From: Agapanthus africanus
Lineage: Eukaryota; Streptophyta; Magnoliopsida; Asparagales; Amaryllidaceae
DNA: 64,000 bases
NCBI GenBank assembly: GCA_030015575.1
Contig: CM057342.1
Coordinates: forward strand, 620,897,348 to 620,961,347
Reading direction: 5' to 3'
The notes below the pieces were generated by a model. It worked only from the letters and a program-made list of their open reading frames with translations, searched no databases and was not told where the DNA came from. The translations under genes were made by a program, and so were the position numbers. Below are positions 33,281 to 45,271 of this stretch, one piece after another (the stretch's first letter is position 1; each line of letters begins with the position of its first letter).

Positions 33281-34228
33281 TGTGTGCTATTTTGTTCGTT
33301 TTTGTTATTTGAGTTGAAAAATTATTATTCCATCAAATTTTCATCCAAGAATCTCTTCAAGTACTTAACGTTTAGTGTTTGAATTTTTCCGAGGGAATCT
33401 GGAATCATTTCAGCAGTGAGATTAAGATTCAGAGAAGTTCTACAGATTTCAGAGGAGTACAAGAAGCTACAAGAAAAAGTTGAAACCATAATCCCTCCTT
33501 TCCACCGCGGATCCGCGGCCGATGAGGTGTTTTTGCGGCGGTTCCACCGCCGTTTAGGTGGTTCACTGTTCCAAACTTCTGTGGTATATTCTTTGTTCTC
33601 TCTTCTCCTCTCTGATTTTGTCCAATAATCAATTTCTTGCAGGATTCTTTGCAAAATTCAGCGCCGCTAAAAAATAAATTTGTTGCGATTCTTGAAATTG
33701 GTTGTTTTGTGCATATTTTAATACGGAAATTAAGGGGTAAAGACCAAATTCAGATTAGGTGGGGATTTCATTACCCTTCCTAAGCTCCGAAAATCACAAA
33801 ACTAGCATCCGCATCACCCTTCATTAACTAAAAAATATCTAGACAAGACTCTAAGGACCGTTGCGCTCAATTAGGACAGAAGAAGGTCGTGGATAATCTA
33901 TTGCTTATCCGTGTTTCTTTTGTAGTGTCTAAGGCAAGTGTGTCTAAAGCAAGTGGTTACTTAATTAGGCCCACTAATTACGTAGTGGAGAACCTCCTAC
34001 TTACCTGGCACTTACCTGGCCACAGGAGGGATAAAGAGGCAGTAGAGGATTTATCCTGCGATTTGTCTTCTGGAAGTCTAGGAGCGGTCTAGAGACTTGA
34101 CCTATGTGACCATTAGATATAGGGTTTCTTGTGTATGTTTGTGTGAATTTTCATAAATCCGTCCTTTTTCAAAACAAACCAATTATTTTCCCCCTTTTTA
34201 TCCCTTTTCCCCCTCTTCTCTTCTTATA
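33281..34228 (+). other. Athila-like leader region
   Basis: This non-coding stretch runs between primer-binding site and ORF. It contains a second copy of the GC-rich cassette (33503-33560, CCGCGGATCCGCGGCC and GCGGTTCCACCGCC), also present in the LTR. Short ORFs on both strands around 33325-33654 arise from this palindromic segment. A C/T-rich stretch (CCCCCTTTTTATCCC) precedes the ORF start at 34229. Confidence 0.6.
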
Positions 34229-36184
34229 ATGGATGACCCAAACAGAAGAACTCTTGCCGAGCTTTGCTGTCCACAACCAGATATTTCTTGTTTTCGTTAT
34301 CGCTTCGGTATACCGTCCGACTCTCCCATATCCTTAAGAGATCGGATAGAACAAGCGGACAGAAACAGTTGGTCACCTCAGCCCAGGTCTTATCAACCAT
34401 ATCCTAATTCCACATCTGTTTCAGTTAATACTCCGAGTGAGGATGCCCCTAGACGCATGTCCATTGCTGAGCATATAGCTAGGGCTAGAGGCCAAAGTTT
34501 CAATCCGGACCAATATCAACCGTATCCTAATTCTACATCCGTTTCAGTTGATACTCTGAGTGAGGATGCCCCTAGACGCATGTCCATTGCTGAGCATATA
34601 GCTAGGGCTAAAGGCCAAAGTTTCAATCCGGACCAATATCAACCATCACCTCCACTTTCTAAAGAAGAATTTCATAATCGGTTTGTGGCATGTATGATGT
34701 CCAATAGACAACCGACCAACCAATATCAATATTCTTCTTATCACAATGTTGACCCTACTCCTGCCCAATTTTCGCAACCATTCAATTCCTTTCAATCCAA
34801 TCCGATTTTTCCACCTTCTCTAAACGGTCATTCTAATCAGTCATTTGGGAGTTTTAATTGTCCACAAGAATTTCAATCTTATACTGAAGCTCCTTATCAA
34901 CCCAAGTCTAGTCTTGAGCAGACATTAGAAGAAGGTTTAGTAATGTTGAACCGCATCAGAGAGGATTGGAAGGGAAGCATGGCTAAATATGAAGGCGCAA
35001 CTATTTCCGAACCAGCTAAAAAAATTTCAATGTCTAATTCGGACATAGGAAAAAATGAGAATTTGGGTAGTGAGAGAGAACTGTATACCTTTACTAATCA
35101 AACATTCCCTTTCCAAACTGAAATCCACAACTCCAGTTTCACAGATTCATCGAGTACACCAAATGATTCACCAATTGACGATAGAATGTATGAGAAGTTG
35201 TGTAATAATGCAGTATTTGATTTACCCGATTGTGAAGGGTCCATTTTGAGTGAAACCTTGCCAAATCCTTGTGATCTTTATACTTCCACTCTTGAACCAA
35301 AATTGATTGAAAACCATTCTTTGAATGAGGTGTTTGAGAATCTTAACCTTCACTTGAATGAGGTAATTGACGTTGGAGATATATTGATTGATGAACCCGA
35401 AATTATGGATGAGTTTGTCCTATTAATTCATCAGGTCCTTTCACTTCCTAGTGGTCATCATCTTAAGCCTTCGATAATTTTTCCCGAACCCCAAATGCTT
35501 CTCTAAGTTGATAATAATGGTATAACCGAACAGCATACCGAAATTCAGCCTAAATCTTCCACATCTAGTTTTGCGATCCTCGACACACCAATTTGTTTAC
35601 CCATTTCACCATCCACTTTCTCCAGTTCTTTTTCCATTCTTCCTATAGTTTCAGTGAGTTTTGATGAATCACAATCCGATAGTTCAAGTTCGACAATCCT
35701 AGAAATCCAACTTGATTTGGATATTTTTGAAAATGAGGTAGATGAGTTTTTTGAGTCTTCTACCTCCATGTATTTTGACAAATCAAGTATGGTAAAATCT
35801 GACACAAAACTTATTGACAGCAAAATGTTTGATAACATCATCGATGAAAGTTTTGAAGAACTTTTTGCTGACGAACTTGCATTCCTAAACAATATGGATT
35901 TAATGATTGATCAACCTCCACCTATAGAAGTTGAACCGCCACCACTCCTTCTTCCTAATCATTCACATTCTCCCTGTCATTCATCCTTATTCTTTCATTT
36001 CTATAATTTAAAACTCAAACCCTTTCCAGACCACCACTTATCTCTTCCTCATTTCTTCCTGACTCTATACAACATGTTCTTCTACCGGCCTATACGCTAC
36101 ACTGATAAAATCTTTGAATGGTTGGTATTAATTTTTGACCAAATGACTTACCCCCTCTTAAAATGCTTAATATTGTCTAACTAA
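34229..36184 (+). pseudogene. Athila-like long ORF, unknown protein, one nonsense codon
   Basis: The frame from ATG 34229 runs 425 codons to a TAA at 35504-35506 and then stays open in the same frame to 36184, so the ancestral ORF was about 651 codons with a single stop. The N-terminus MDDPNRRTLAELCCP recalls Athila Gag. Residues from about 56 carry a 41-residue tandem duplication (SEDAPRRMSIAEHIARA in both). The middle is rich in Q, N, S and P (disordered), and the later part is acidic (FENEVDEFFE). The end is hydrophobic and aromatic (FFLTLYNMFFYRPIRY, then KIFEWLVLIFDQ), possibly membrane-associated. No protease, RT, zinc knuckle or integrase is visible. I do not recognise it beyond the Gag-like start. 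Confidence 0.6.
34395..34640 (+). repeat. 123-bp in-frame tandem duplication inside the ORF
   Basis: Two units start at 34395 and 34518 and differ at only about nine positions. The period of 123 bases equals 41 codons, so the frame is kept. The repeated protein word is MSIAEHIARARGQSFN. Confidence 0.92.
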
Positions 36185-37558
36185 TGTTTGAGGGAAGGTA
36201 TATTTTTGGCTCTTGAAAATAAAAGTTGTCCTCAAAAATTATGAGCCAAAAATAAGTTTGGGGGAGAATTTTCACTTTCACTTATTCTTGCCCCCATTAA
36301 TAATGTCCTCCGAATCTTACAGGTTTTTTTGAGGTTTAGCAGAAGACAACAGAAAGGACACTGTTCTAGACAAGTTTGGGGGAGGTTTGTGCTTATTTAC
36401 GCATCACTTTGCATCATACTTTGCATAAGCACAAAACATATAATTTTTTTTTGTACATAAATAAGATAATAAAAAATTAGATGGTGAAAAATTACATCCA
36501 AAAGATTGGAAAAGTTTAGGAAAACCAAGAAAATTAGAAGTTTTCTTAAACGAAACTAGTAATAAGTAGTTATGAGCCGTTGTCCCAAGGGTTAGTAAGA
36601 TGAAGGAAGTCACTAATCTGAGGATAAATATAAGTCTGAAAAATATTTCCTATTCTGAAAGCCAAACATTTGAATGTTGATACCCTACTATTCGCACTTA
36701 CACACGTCTTGAAACTCGGGATAGTAGAGGATACCTTGAAATGTTCTTGTCTAAAAGATAAAGTATGAAGGAAATAATAAATGAAGAAAATATAAAATGG
36801 TGAAGAAAAATGAACACCGGTTTTGTTATCACTAAGGCAGCAAAAAAAAATATAGCGAGGGTGCTTCATCACCTAGTGCCTTAGACCAACTGGTTTGGGA
36901 GTCACTGCTAAGCCTTAAGGTGTTGCAAGACGAGGAAAATACTAATACGCCTAATAAGCAAGCACATGAGTAATCGGTCGGTTAGTATCTCAAGAAATAT
37001 TAACGATCACATGAAAAATGTGTGAGCAATCCCATCTAAATATTCACCGATTAAAAAGTACTGAGGTAGATGAACAAGAGTATGATACCTAGAATTGAAT
37101 TCTCCGAGTGTAGGGATATCGTTTACACACACATAGGGGTATATGATCGATGTTTGGAAGAAAGGTAGGAATAAAGAATAAAGACGGTGTTTTATTGAGA
37201 GATGATGTGATTTCTAACATCTTTTCATGACTATTAAGATAGGGCTCATGACAACCGAAAAGCTAGTCTAGTTGGAAACTCTAATTTTCAAAGTCTTTCT
37301 TTTATAATTTTTATCTTTACATGTAACTTTCACGGTCTTCCTTTTATTATAGGATTTTGTGGGTGTAATCCGCTGAAAACCCTCAGGAGACAACACTCCT
37401 ACTAGGGACACCTAGAGGTTTAAAAGCTTGTTGCACGTGCTCAGTGCAATCGTGTTGCCTACAAAAGTGTGTTAGTTGGTTTTTCTTTTTCTTTATTTTC
37501 TCCTTCTCTTGAATAAAAGATGTTTGCTCGAGACGACCAAAATTAAGTTTGGGGAATT
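36185..37558 (+). other. Athila-like 3' untranslated region
   Basis: No gene is recognised. Three purine-tract-like words AAGTTTGGGG(G)A occur: about 36256, 36370 and 37545. The last abuts the 3' LTR and is the functional polypurine tract by position. The rest is AT-rich. Near 36180-36270 a segment with GGCTCTTGAAAATAAAAG and its near-inverse around GAGCCAAAAATAAG could fold into a stem. Confidence 0.65.
37545..37558 (+). promoter_or_regulatory. Athila-like polypurine tract
   Basis: AAGTTTGGGGAATT directly precedes the 3' LTR start TGATCAGTC. It is the expected plus-strand priming site. Confidence 0.8.
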
Positions 37559-38803
37559 TGATCAGTCGAAAATATTGCATTTTTAACACATCAATTTCCC
37601 TACTCTTTGTGATCATCTAAAGGTGTTTGGTATAAATATAGCACATATTAGCAATTCGTCTGCAAAATATCAAATAACATGTGTTATACATTATAACCGG
37701 CATTATGAGGGAAATTGTATGTTTATTACTACACGCATGATATTGTTTATCTCAACACTGTTTATCGAGATTGTGTGCAGAAAATCCTTCAGGTTAAAGA
37801 GCCGGAATCACAAAAAGTGCCGATAAAATGCAGCAAGTACAAGACTTGAGATCTGGCAGCAACCAAGAAAGAAATGTCAGATTCCAGGTATCAGAAGAAG
37901 ATCCCAACATTGTCAGAAGAAGACCACAGAAATTTCATGCAGTGAGCTCATTATATGGCCGCGGATTCGCGGCCGAGTTGGCCGATCCGCCGCGGTTCTA
38001 TGGCCTGGTTAGCTCCTTAGCGCTCCAAAATCCTCTGGAATATTCCCTGTAACAACCCTAGCTTCCAGAAGACTCTCAATTACCACGTGGCTTCTTCCAG
38101 AAGGTTCTGCATAACAAACTAACTCTAGAATATTCCTTGTAACAACCTCATTCTAGAATATTCCCTCTAACAATCTCATTCTAGAATATTCCCTCTAACA
38201 AACTTATTCTAGAAGGCTCTCTCTAACAACCTAGCTTAGGAGGGAAGATTCAAATGAGGTGGTTATAAAAAGAGATCTACATCTAGGGTTTTGAGGTTAC
38301 ATAATTAGTGGTAAGTTAGTTACACATGTGGAGCCAAAATTCAAATTCAAGTTGAGTGACACAACTTGATACCAAAACCCTAGCCCAAATTCAAATCCAA
38401 GAAAAATCAAGATCATTTTGAGAAGAAAATCAAGCAAGCAACCATCGATCGTTTATCTGCGAAGCCAATCTTCATCCGAGCAAGAGATCCACGACGATCC
38501 ACGACTCACGGAGATCGAGAGGAGCGAAATCCGACGAATCTAGTTACGTCTTCAAAAGGAGCGATCGAGAGCAACATCTTGTAACCTCGAATTGAGGGAA
38601 TGTGTAATTAGTCGTCGATTTAATAAAGGTGATAACTGAAATTCTTGTTTTCTGTACATTCTTGTGTTGTGAAATTTCTTGATCTTTGATTCATTTATTT
38701 TTATGATGCTTGAGTAAATTCTCCGCTTGTAGAGAATTCGAGAGAATTGATAGATCTAATGATGATCAAATCTTAATACTAGTCTTAATTCTTATGAGAT
38801 TTG
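37559..38803 (+). repeat. Athila-like 3' LTR (interrupted by LARD-2)
   Basis: This copy follows the 5' LTR through its GC cassette, heat-shock-element cluster and TATA box, and stops at GAGATTTG, equivalent to about 32683 of the 5' copy, where LARD-2 begins. The missing last 570 or so bases are not found elsewhere in the window. Confidence 0.9.
38124..38214 (+). promoter_or_regulatory. Heat-shock-element cluster (3' LTR copy)
   Basis: Perfect three-unit sites TTCTAGAATATTC are at 38151-38163 and 38179-38191. CTCTAGAATATTCC near 38124 and TTCTAGAAGG near 38207 are partial. Here the two perfect sites are exactly 28 bases apart. The TATA box follows at 38263. Both LTRs kept at least two perfect sites. 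Confidence 0.75.
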
Positions 38804-41800
38804 TGTAACATTTTAAAATATAATTAAATAATTAATTAAATAAATAAAATCGTTTAAGTGAATTTTATAATTTTCGGTAAAGTATAACGTAGTTTTCATA
38901 AAACTAAACCGTAATTATTTTTCATTATAAATTTAAAAATACCTATTTTAATTATGTTATTACTAGTAAATGGTGTTTATTTAGCCACTTATAAATTTTT
39001 AGTTTAATCAAATATTTTTCTTAAATTAATTATTTTAAATATTAACATAAACTTTATTTTTACACTAAATTAGTGTAAATTACAAATTTGAATGGGTTAA
39101 ATTTGCAATAATGAACATTGCATCTTAGAATCAAGTGTGTTTCATGAAAAATTTATTTTCAAAATTTTACAATGGTTCTTAGACCATTCTAGGTCAAATG
39201 GAGTGAGGAAAATAAAGAATTTTTAAATAAATTCATGAAAAGACTTAATGGTGTGATATTTTTGTGAAACCTTCAACACTTTTCTTCACCTTTTCTCACT
39301 CTCCTCTCCTTCCTCACCTCATGGCCGGCCTCATCTCCATGGGCAGCCCCAAAAATTTCCCCCCATCATTTTTGAATTAAAATTCATCAAAATTCATCAA
39401 AAATTCATTAAAAAATCCCAAAAATCCTAATAAATTCCTACCTTCTATTCTTTGCCCATCTTTACATGGATTTTGGAGATGGAATGCATTCATTTTGGAG
39501 ACTTATTTTCATGTTTGGAATTCATGTTGTGGAGGTATAAATCTTCTTCTTTTGATTTATTATTATTAGATGTTTCATTCTAGCATAATTAGAATTAATA
39601 AATTAATTCTATCTTCAAGTTTTAAAAATTCAAGTTAGGGCTATAAAATTAAGTTATGGTTTTTATTAATTAAGTAGGGTTATTATAACTAGTCTAACAT
39701 TTTTAGAAATGGGAAAAATCATGCATGGTTGATATATTGTAATTTGTTCATTCAAATTGTTTAAATTAAGTATTTTTGCTAACTAGGTTTCTATAAAACA
39801 TAATTATTGGTGATATAAAATTCTAATTGAGTTTGTTATCACTAGATTGTGGTTTTAGTAAGAATATTAACTTGTTAGTGGAATGGAAAACTTAATTTGG
39901 TTACTAGTTCTATTGATAATTGAAAAATAGTAATAAAACATGCTATTTTGCTAACTAGATTTTGGAAATTCTTAAATAAATGAAATTTAAAATATAATTT
40001 ATGGTTTCATTATATCATTATCATCATGAATTGTAGTTTAATGCATTAATTCATGCAAACTCTAGTTTAGATGTGATATTGTGACATTTTGCTTGCAAGG
40101 TGTTAAAATTGGTTTATTTGCAAACTAGAATTTTCTAATTAATACAATTGGGGTGTTAAAAATATAGCAATGGGTTGTATAATCTAGTTATGCTATTTAA
40201 TGAGTTTTATGACCATTAGTTTCGTTTAAATGTCAAGTTTTGAAGTAAAACGGTAATTTGGCGTTTTCGGGTTTTTCGAAATCGGACGATTTGATTGATT
40301 TTTGGGGTTTTGATGGATTAAATCATGTTTTATATTATAAGTAACGAGTTTTAAAACTATGAGTTGTTTGTTGATGTTTATCTCGATCAATCGACGTTTG
40401 TACGCCGATATCGAACGATATTTAGCTCTTTTGCATGAGCGGGACATAGGTTTTAACCTATGCGCGTTTCGTGCGTCGTTTTGGCTTTGTCTGTGATTCA
40501 GTTTACGATATTATATGTGTTTGCGTATAGGTACCCCTCACGTGGACTTCGGACGAGGAAGAAGAGGAGGGCGACATCGTCTTCGGCAGACAAGGACCAG
40601 GTGAGTAGATGTATATCTACGGGGGGAAGTCGGGTGGATGGCGTTTAGCACCCCCGCAAGCGTAGAATAGGAATAAGTACTTATTGTCATTAGGAAGGCA
40701 GACGTGACCTTAGAATTTCGGTGAGTAGGACCATAGTAGTGACCCTAGGTTGGACTTGACTGATTTAGAAAGACCATACCAGAAGATGAATACTTTGGAA
40801 GAGATTCGTAGGTTTTAGGTTGATACACACACACGCACACACTGAGACTCGACGTGGTGTATACGTGAATGTATATGCGTATGTGTATGTGTGTGTGTAT
40901 ATATATATATATAGGACTAGGTGTAGGTATATATATATATATACACAATACGTATATGTGATATAAGGATGTGATATGATACACGGGGATGAAAAAATAT
41001 AACTGGGCTGATGCCGTGATTCTTGGCTATACAGTCGTGTTTTGATATTAGCGGATCATTAGAAAATGAGATAATGGATTTGTATACTTGAACAATAATA
41101 AAGGGTGGTGATGATATTGAAGTATATGGGACTCTAAAATAGAACCCGGACCGTAACCTGTGCCTGAAATTCTGATATGATATCATATAGGTATGACTTG
41201 ATTACGATATGATCTAAGTGTGACTTAATCACAATATGATACTTATGACATGATATTTCTGAGGATAAATTAACAATGTATATTTTTGCTGACAATAATA
41301 TATGATAGATGTATGCGATTACAGTATAGCACCTTGATCTTGACATGTGTTGATGATGATATTATACGAATGATAAGACACGTAGGTGATACTTGACCCG
41401 TACCCCGATATTGGGATGCCGTACGATGGATTTTACCGTACGAGGCATAGATATGATGATTGATCCGCACTCTTGATTCGAGGAAACCGTACTACGTACG
41501 TGACGCTATTGAGGCTGGATCGCCGACTATTAGAGATATGGATTCAGACCTTAGGTGGACTCTTATTTCTTGTTGACTAGTTTCTTAGGTTTAGTTCCTT
41601 AGGAGGTTAGATGGACACTAGTTTAGGCTCGAGTCATATAGTTGTAGTTATACTTGTATATCGCAGATGAGTGGTTATTACACATCCGTCTTTACATTCA
41701 TACCGTAATCATAATGTTGCATGTTCATACATATGTTTCTATAATCAGTATAAAACTCTGCCTGTTAGGACACCAACACCATTACCGATGATGCGCATAT

Positions 41801-43430
41801 TCCACGCACACTTATTTGCCGGCTCACACACATCATCATCGGTATTTGCTATGTGACGTACACTTTAGATCATATTATCTTTTATTGATACATTCAGCTA
41901 ACAGCTAGATCGATATAATATTGTGATTACTCTCTGGTGTTAGTAGAGACATGGTATTTATTACTTAGACATTTCATGCATTCGCATTTTCATATTATCA
42001 TGCAGTATTATGGGGCATATGCCGACACTTATCATATACTTACTCATGATTTTGGGATTTTGGATTTCTATGAGATTTCTGGATTTTTGGGGAAAACCGC
42101 AAGAATATATAAAAACTTCTCTCTCTCTCCTCCTCTCTTTTTGAAACATAAGATGCGGTTTTCTCGTGATGTATGTGTCGTCCACCATGAGATTTCATAT
42201 TTTCTGTTGGATTTCGAGACCCGATTCGAGGAGTGGATGAACCGTCTCGGGTACATGGTGGGCCCGGTATGGTACCTCGGGGAAAGAAGATCGAGTTGTA
42301 GACGATGAGCCTGGCAGGGGAGGACTATCTACCGGTGATGTCTGGCGCGGCGGATATCCGGAGGATACCGACCGTTGTCGTGAGATTTGATGTTATGGGC
42401 CGATCCGGACTAACGGAGCCCGAGATATTGAGACTATGAGACATTGAGATTATGAGGTATTGAGACTTGAGATTTACATGTTTTGTGTCGATGCTTCACA
42501 TAGATTTCCTTGGATTTCATCGTTGATATTTTAGATTTCTATACACATTTTACCATGATAAAAGCTAAAGATTTCTTATACAGATATATCTAGATTTCAG
42601 GATTGGTTATTTTACATTCATGGTGCATGCATACTCATTCACATGACATAGTACTATATGAGGCACTGATACGAGCACGGAGCATTTGCGCTTACACGTA
42701 GCGTATTATCCTGTCTTACTTGATGACTAGTAATATATTAGTATATTATTATGACCTAGGATAGCGTTGTGCATTCGATTTCTTTTCGCAGATATCTTCT
42801 ACTCACGAGTTGGCAACTCACCCCCGTTGTGCCAAATTTTATTACAGGTTCGATGTACAGGTTTTCCTGGCAGCTTGCTGGCACATCATTTCATTCCGGG
42901 TGATTTGCACGGTTGGTTGGTTCACTTGTATCTGGACCGCTATTGTACTTTTATTATTTCATTTGTATCTAGAAAACTCCATCAACCAAACTTGTATTAC
43001 TTAATAGTTTACTGGATCAGTTGTTTATTTCGACCTTAGAGTCGCGCTTGTATTATTATGATATTTGGTGGTTTTGTTTTCTTTTGAGTTTTGAGCCTCG
43101 CCCTTTGGCGTTGTATACTATTGTGCGTTGATGTGGTTGTTTTCGCCTTTTGGCGTAGTGCTAGCTCCCGTTTGGGGATGCTTTTTATTGTTTGTCTATA
43201 TATTATTCTTGTTTGTACCCGTTTGGGGCCAGTTTTTACAAAGGAGACTCTGCCGAAATTTTTGAGAAAATTGGATGTTGCTTTTAAACTTGTTTTCTAC
43301 ATGTTATCCTTTACTTCTTCTTCTTTTTATGGTTTAGATTTCTGGGCTTCGGCTTACTTAGATTATGTTGCGCCTCTAGACGCTTCGTAATCTAAGTGTC
43401 GGTCACGTTCCGTACTTTCGGGTCGTGACA
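38804..43430 (+). repeat. LARD-2 LTR1
   Basis: It starts TGTAACATTT and ends TCGTGACA. It contains ATGGCCGGCC near 39319, a candidate internal exon (40531-40600, donor GTGAGTAG), AT and GT microsatellites (about 40805-40946), the conserved stem-loop arms ATTACCGATGATG (41781) and GGGAAAACCGCA (about 42100), and the GAGTTGGCAACTCACCCCC block near 42808. No functional ORF is recognised. Confidence 0.92.
40531..40600 (+). other. Candidate internal exon in LARD-2 LTR
   Basis: The block starts after TGCGTATAG, opens with GTACCCCTCACGTGG and ends GGACCAG before GTGAGTAG. It mirrors the LARD-1 candidate exon (both start GTACCC, both end before GTGAGTA). Read in the first frame it is acidic (TWTSDEEEEEGD). 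LTR2 has the same block near 46998-47067. Splicing is inferred from the borders only. Confidence 0.4.
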
Positions 43431-45271
43431 AAGTTGGTATCAGAGCGCTAGGTTTAACCTTGTATATGTCTAGGGTGACCCTTGGTTGATGGAGTAGGCG
43501 ACTTAGGTAGAGTGACGTACCGTGGGTATGATCCGCGGCATACTTACGATACGCTACTCTTCTTAAGTAGCCTTAGGATGTACATTTGTTTGCACCGCAT
43601 TTCATTCGTTCCTTTGATCTATCTTCGTCGATATCGGAGGGTGGTTTCTGTTACCACGGGCGCACGGGCAGAGGGAGCAGTGGCCCGAATGCGATAACCA
43701 TTCGGGTATTGGTTATTCTTGAGAAGTGAAGCATTGTTTAGCGTGCGGACGAAAGGTATTCACATGCCGTCCAGACGAAGTTAAAGGTTTCGAACGATTG
43801 TCAGAAACCCATTTTCCTAAGTTTAAAGTATTCGGAAGAACTTGCAGGTATTTCTATGGACCCTCTAGAAGAATAAAACCCTAACTCGACATGATGACCA
43901 CGAGAACGCCCTTGAACCTTAGGGTTTACGGCAGTTCCACGATACCATTAGTGAGGCTTGGGTTTGCCCTTCTACGGCTGGACCATCGATACTGGGGTAT
44001 GTACCGGATATTTTTAAACTGTACTTGAGTGTTGAGCTCTCGGGGAATTATGGGATTTTGATGGATCGATCGAAACGTTTAATGTAGTCCGGATATCAGG
44101 TGAAGGGATCGACTACGTGGGAGACTTTAGATATGAGTATTGCCGTTGGTAGCGCAGTCAGCACACCTATGAATAGACAAGTTCGAAGCAGTCGACACCA
44201 GAGGAAAGGGGGAAAGAGGCGCACATTGACGATAGTGTTTACGATTGTGATTTGGTGATTTGAATTTCATATTTCCGTTGATTGGATTTTTTTTTGGTAT
44301 TTTGAGGATTTTGTTCTACGATTGGTATTTCTTATGTGTGCATTCATTACATTCTATTCGTGCTTCATATATCAGTTGTATTGATGTTGTTTTGTACATA
44401 CCCAGTACACTCGATTTGGTTTTATACATTTTGAGATTTTGATTTGATTTCGAGCATATGGTTTTCACTTGATTTTGACATATGCTTCGACCTAGTTTTC
44501 ATGCATTTTCGTACTGTGATTTCGATTTTGATATTCGGTGTATGTTTTCATGCACCATGTGCACCTGATTGAGATTCTTGCGCACATTCGGTGCACCTGA
44601 TACGATTTGTGCACACCAGATGCACTAAATCGTGGTTTTGTGCAGATTAGATGCACCTGATATTAGAGTCGTGCACGCCCGTTGCACTTGACAGATGTTT
44701 TTGGTGCACACCTGTTGCACTCAGTTTTGTTTTTGTGTGAATTCGTGGCATCTGTATTTGGTTTCGATTTCAGTGCGCACCGGACGCACATGATATTTTT
44801 ATGATATGATTGGGATTGATTTCAGTTTGATCAGTATGTTCTTATAATCATTACTATTGATTTGGTAACCAGGCGGGGCGTGTTTGTTAAATAAAAGATA
44901 TATATATATATATATAGCTATTTTTTTTAAATAAACGTCTGCTACTTATGCCGTGGCACGTGCATCACATGGCGATTTTCAAAAGGGGTTCTTGCATGCT
45001 TCTTTATCCAGATGCTTGGACGATTTTACTATGATGCGCACAATATATAAGTTGTAGTTTTGATTTATATTATGTTGGTTTTCGTATTGGGTTTTGGTAT
45101 TTTATTTTCGCCATAACTCCAATTATTGTGTTATGCTTGACGGAGTTGATTTTAGTTATGTATTGAAGATTTCGGAGCCCTGACGATTTGAGTGTTTTGG
45201 CTGAATGTTTTAGTAATTGGGGGGAGTTTTAATTTAAATTCAGGGACCGAATTTCTTAAAGGGGGGAAGAT
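43431..45271 (+). other. LARD-2 internal domain 1
   Basis: 1841 bp with the primer-binding site TGGTATCAGAGC at 43435-43446 and the purine tract AAAGGGGGGAAGAT just before 45272. Blocks near 43465-43600 and 43780-44200 match LARD-1's internal domain; LARD-1's segment of about 20540-21070 is absent here. A shorter GTGCA/TGCAC hairpin array lies at about 44545-44790. No coding domain is recognised. Confidence 0.85.
44545..44790 (+). repeat. GTGCA...TGCAC mini-hairpin array (LARD-2, copy 1)
   Basis: Units such as GTGCACACCAGATGCAC (near 44609), GTGCAGATTAGATGCACC (near 44640) and GTGCACGCCCGTTGCAC (near 44672) follow each other, with GTGCGCACCGGACGCAC near 44773. They match the LARD-1 array motif; the loop bases vary while the arms are kept, including a compensated GTGCG/CGCAC pair. 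Confidence 0.8.

Larger units (their letters stand above)
31436..38803 (+). mobile_element. Athila-like non-autonomous LTR retrotransposon
   Basis: The 5' LTR (31436 to about 33260) is followed by TGGCGTCGTTGCCGGGGA, close to the primer-binding site found in Athila elements. The 3' LTR starts at 37559 after the purine tract AAGTTTGGGGAATT. The internal region of about 4.3 kb contains one long ORF, split by a stop, and no protease, RT or integrase. The N-terminal words NRRTLAEL recall the start of Athila Gag (NRTLREL). So this is probably an Athila-related element that needs enzymes in trans. It inserted into the Tat 3' LTR and was later hit by LARD-2. Confidence 0.82.

Noticed and set aside
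40745-41186. Minus-strand ORFs with YIYIYIHTHIHIRIYIH
   Set aside because: They come from AT/GT microsatellites in the LARD-2 LTR.
42767-43390. ORFs of 90-99 codons repeated at 49202-49825
   Set aside because: These are LTR copies of one another, and the frames are not kept in the related LARD-1 LTR.
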